DNA of 64,000 nt, taken from the NCBI RefSeq assembly GCF_000875775.1, contig NZ_CP010868.1, forward strand, positions 124,001 to 188,000, written 5' to 3'. Under the pieces are notes generated by a model. That model did no database searches. It was not told where the DNA came from and worked only from the letters and a program-made list of their open reading frames with translations. Made by a program: the position numbers and the translations under genes. This DNA comes from Nitrosopumilus piranensis. GTDB taxonomy: Archaea; Thermoproteota; Nitrososphaeria; Nitrososphaerales; Nitrosopumilaceae. Below, piece by piece: positions 63,367-64,000 of the stretch (the stretch's first letter is position 1; each line of letters opens with the position of its first letter).

Positions 63367-63835
63367 GTACTAAGGTTTCAACAAAATAATGAGCTCTATT
63401 CTCATGAGAGTTTTTCAAAATTTCTTTGTTTGATGCCATTTTTGCTAATGCTTTTGATACATCTAATGGACTTGCAGCCCAACCATACTCACGTAGTTGT
63501 TCAACAGTTTCTGTCACTGTACGAGGAGAATCAAAAAATCTACTAGTTTCCAAAATACGTAGTTTTGATTTTACTTCATTTGGTGCAATATGTGTTGGTT
63601 CATTAAATTCAGGTTCAAATGTTTCTGCATCTTCTAAAGATTCCAATCCAAACTGGGTAGGATTTTCAACAGGTTTTGGTGCAGATTCAGGCTCATAAAC
63701 AATTTTTGCATGATTTTCAGGTAAATGATTTGATATTTTTTCAATAATTTCCCCTAATGTTTGATTATCAACATAAAAATCTCTAGAGTCAACCTCAATT
63801 TCGTTCTCTCCTAACTTGAGTTTAATTCTAGCCAT
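63359..63835 (-). CDS. HTH-domain protein of unknown role (about 158 aa)
   Basis: ATG at 63835 (MARIKLKLGENEIEV). An N-terminal acidic ubiquitin-like or beta-rich segment, a Pro/Glu linker and a C-terminal HTH-like part (VEQLREYGWAASPLDVSKALAKMASNKEIL, about 112-142). In-frame TTG at 63841. Candidate DNA-binding regulator; the ligand and partner are unknown. Confidence 0.6.
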   Translation of the reverse strand: MARIKLKLGENEIEVDSRDFYVDNQTLGEIIEKISNHLPENHAKIVYEPESAPKPVENPTQFGLESLEDAETFEPEFNEPTHIAPNEVKSKLRILETSRFFDSPRTVTETVEQLREYGWAASPLDVSKALAKMASNKEILKNSHENRAHYFVETLVPN

Positions 63836-63966
63836 CAGCAAATAATCATATAATTTTGATTTATTTTGTTAGCTCTAAGGAGCTTAAAGAGTAGATCAAA
63901 TCTTTTACACAATTTATTGGGATTTTTTCCCTTTTGCGTTAAAATATAATTTTCTCAAAATTAGTC

Positions 63967-64000
63967 ATGAATTCATCGAAAAAGGGTGGTTTGGTTGTTC
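63967..64000 (+). CDS. Start of a gene cut by the window edge
   Basis: ATG at 63967 opens MNSSKKGGLVV and runs off the right end. Eleven residues are too few for a family. The 125-base gap upstream gives room for a promoter, which supports a real start. Confidence 0.35.
   Translation, partial: MNSSKKGGLVV

Noticed and set aside
1-64000. CRISPR array, insertion sequences or prophage
   Set aside because: No spaced repeats, transposase, integrase, cas or phage structural genes are visible; the only direct tandem repeat is the dnaK 18-mer.

Overview
The window is AT-rich archaeal chromosome, most likely from an ammonia-oxidising member of the Nitrososphaerota (Thaumarchaeota), close to the marine Nitrosopumilus/Nitrosarchaeum group. 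The evidence is a mix of archaeal information-processing genes (aIF2 alpha and gamma, S6e, Nop10, Sm-like protein, PriS/PriL, Lhr helicase, FttA/aCPSF1, proteasome beta), archaeal lipid and CoA genes (glycerol-1-phosphate dehydrogenase, pantoate kinase, phosphopantothenate synthetase), an AglB oligosaccharyltransferase, and traits typical of this phylum: bacterial-type GrpE-DnaK-DnaJ, bacterial-type MetK, anaerobic-route cobalamin genes with BluB, SepF, and many tiny zinc-ribbon or one-helix proteins. Genes are very tightly packed. Several convergent pairs overlap at their 3' ends, TTG and GTG starts are common, and no gene-free stretch exceeds 300 bases. No rRNA, CRISPR array, insertion sequence or prophage is visible.

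Layout. 1-5.97 kb: grpE-dnaK-dnaJ (minus; dnaJ runs off the left edge), a frameshifted UDP-sugar-dehydrogenase-like gene, a DUF354 protein, tRNA-Gln and a second UDP-sugar-dehydrogenase-like gene. 5.98-12.8 kb: a two-gene ABC exporter, an RPA-like ssDNA-binding protein, an Lhr helicase and a RadB-like recombinase. 12.9-20.7 kb: Sm protein, metK, an SDR, then the cobalamin block cbiD-cbiG-cbiX-cbiC (plus), cbiA (minus) and cobO (plus). 20.8-27 kb: aIF2 alpha and nop10 facing aglB, then S6e, aIF2 gamma, a PIN protein and a PEBP protein on minus, two zinc-ribbon miniproteins and tRNA-Gly. 27-36 kb: a C39-like/TPR fusion, a glutamine amidotransferase, a large UPF0182 membrane protein, primase PriL-PriS, endonuclease IV and glycyl-tRNA synthetase. 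36-40.9 kb: a MacB/Lol-like ABC system with an exported COG1361-type protein and a divergent Lrp-type regulator. 41-46.3 kb: NUDIX, an AbrB-PhoU protein, and the CoA operon (pantoate kinase, phosphopantothenate synthetase, panB, coaBC). 46.3-52.9 kb: methyltransferase, membrane protein, M24 peptidase, PP-loop tRNA-thiolation-like protein, SepF, FttA and proteasome beta. 53-58.7 kb: egsA, FKBP, class V aminotransferase, nadM, rtcA, CopD-like and LEA14-like proteins and tRNA-Val. 58.8-64 kb: bluB, an interrupted tRNA-Arg, a flavoprotein, several small proteins, a cyclophilin, a PEF-CTERM protein and HTH proteins.

How the genes work together. MetK makes the SAM used by the corrin-ring methyltransferases, cbiD/G/X/C/A/cobO cover much of corrin synthesis and adenosylation, and the distant bluB supplies the lower ligand, so the organism probably makes true cobalamin. 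The 42.5-46.3 kb operon builds phosphopantetheine by the archaeal route. PriL/PriS, RPA, Lhr, RadB and Nfo are a dispersed replication and repair set.

The items most worth a second look are a tRNA-Val whose anticodon loop has C at position 33, a tRNA-Arg with an 18-nt insertion in the D loop, a CbiX whose N-terminal half has lost both catalytic histidines, a SepF without its membrane-anchoring helix, a 7-cysteine miniprotein downstream of a perfect palindrome, a long hairpin just upstream of the cyclophilin gene, and a one-base frameshift in the 2.8-3.9 kb dehydrogenase. I see no clear candidate for a wholly new multi-gene system. This is mostly core genome.
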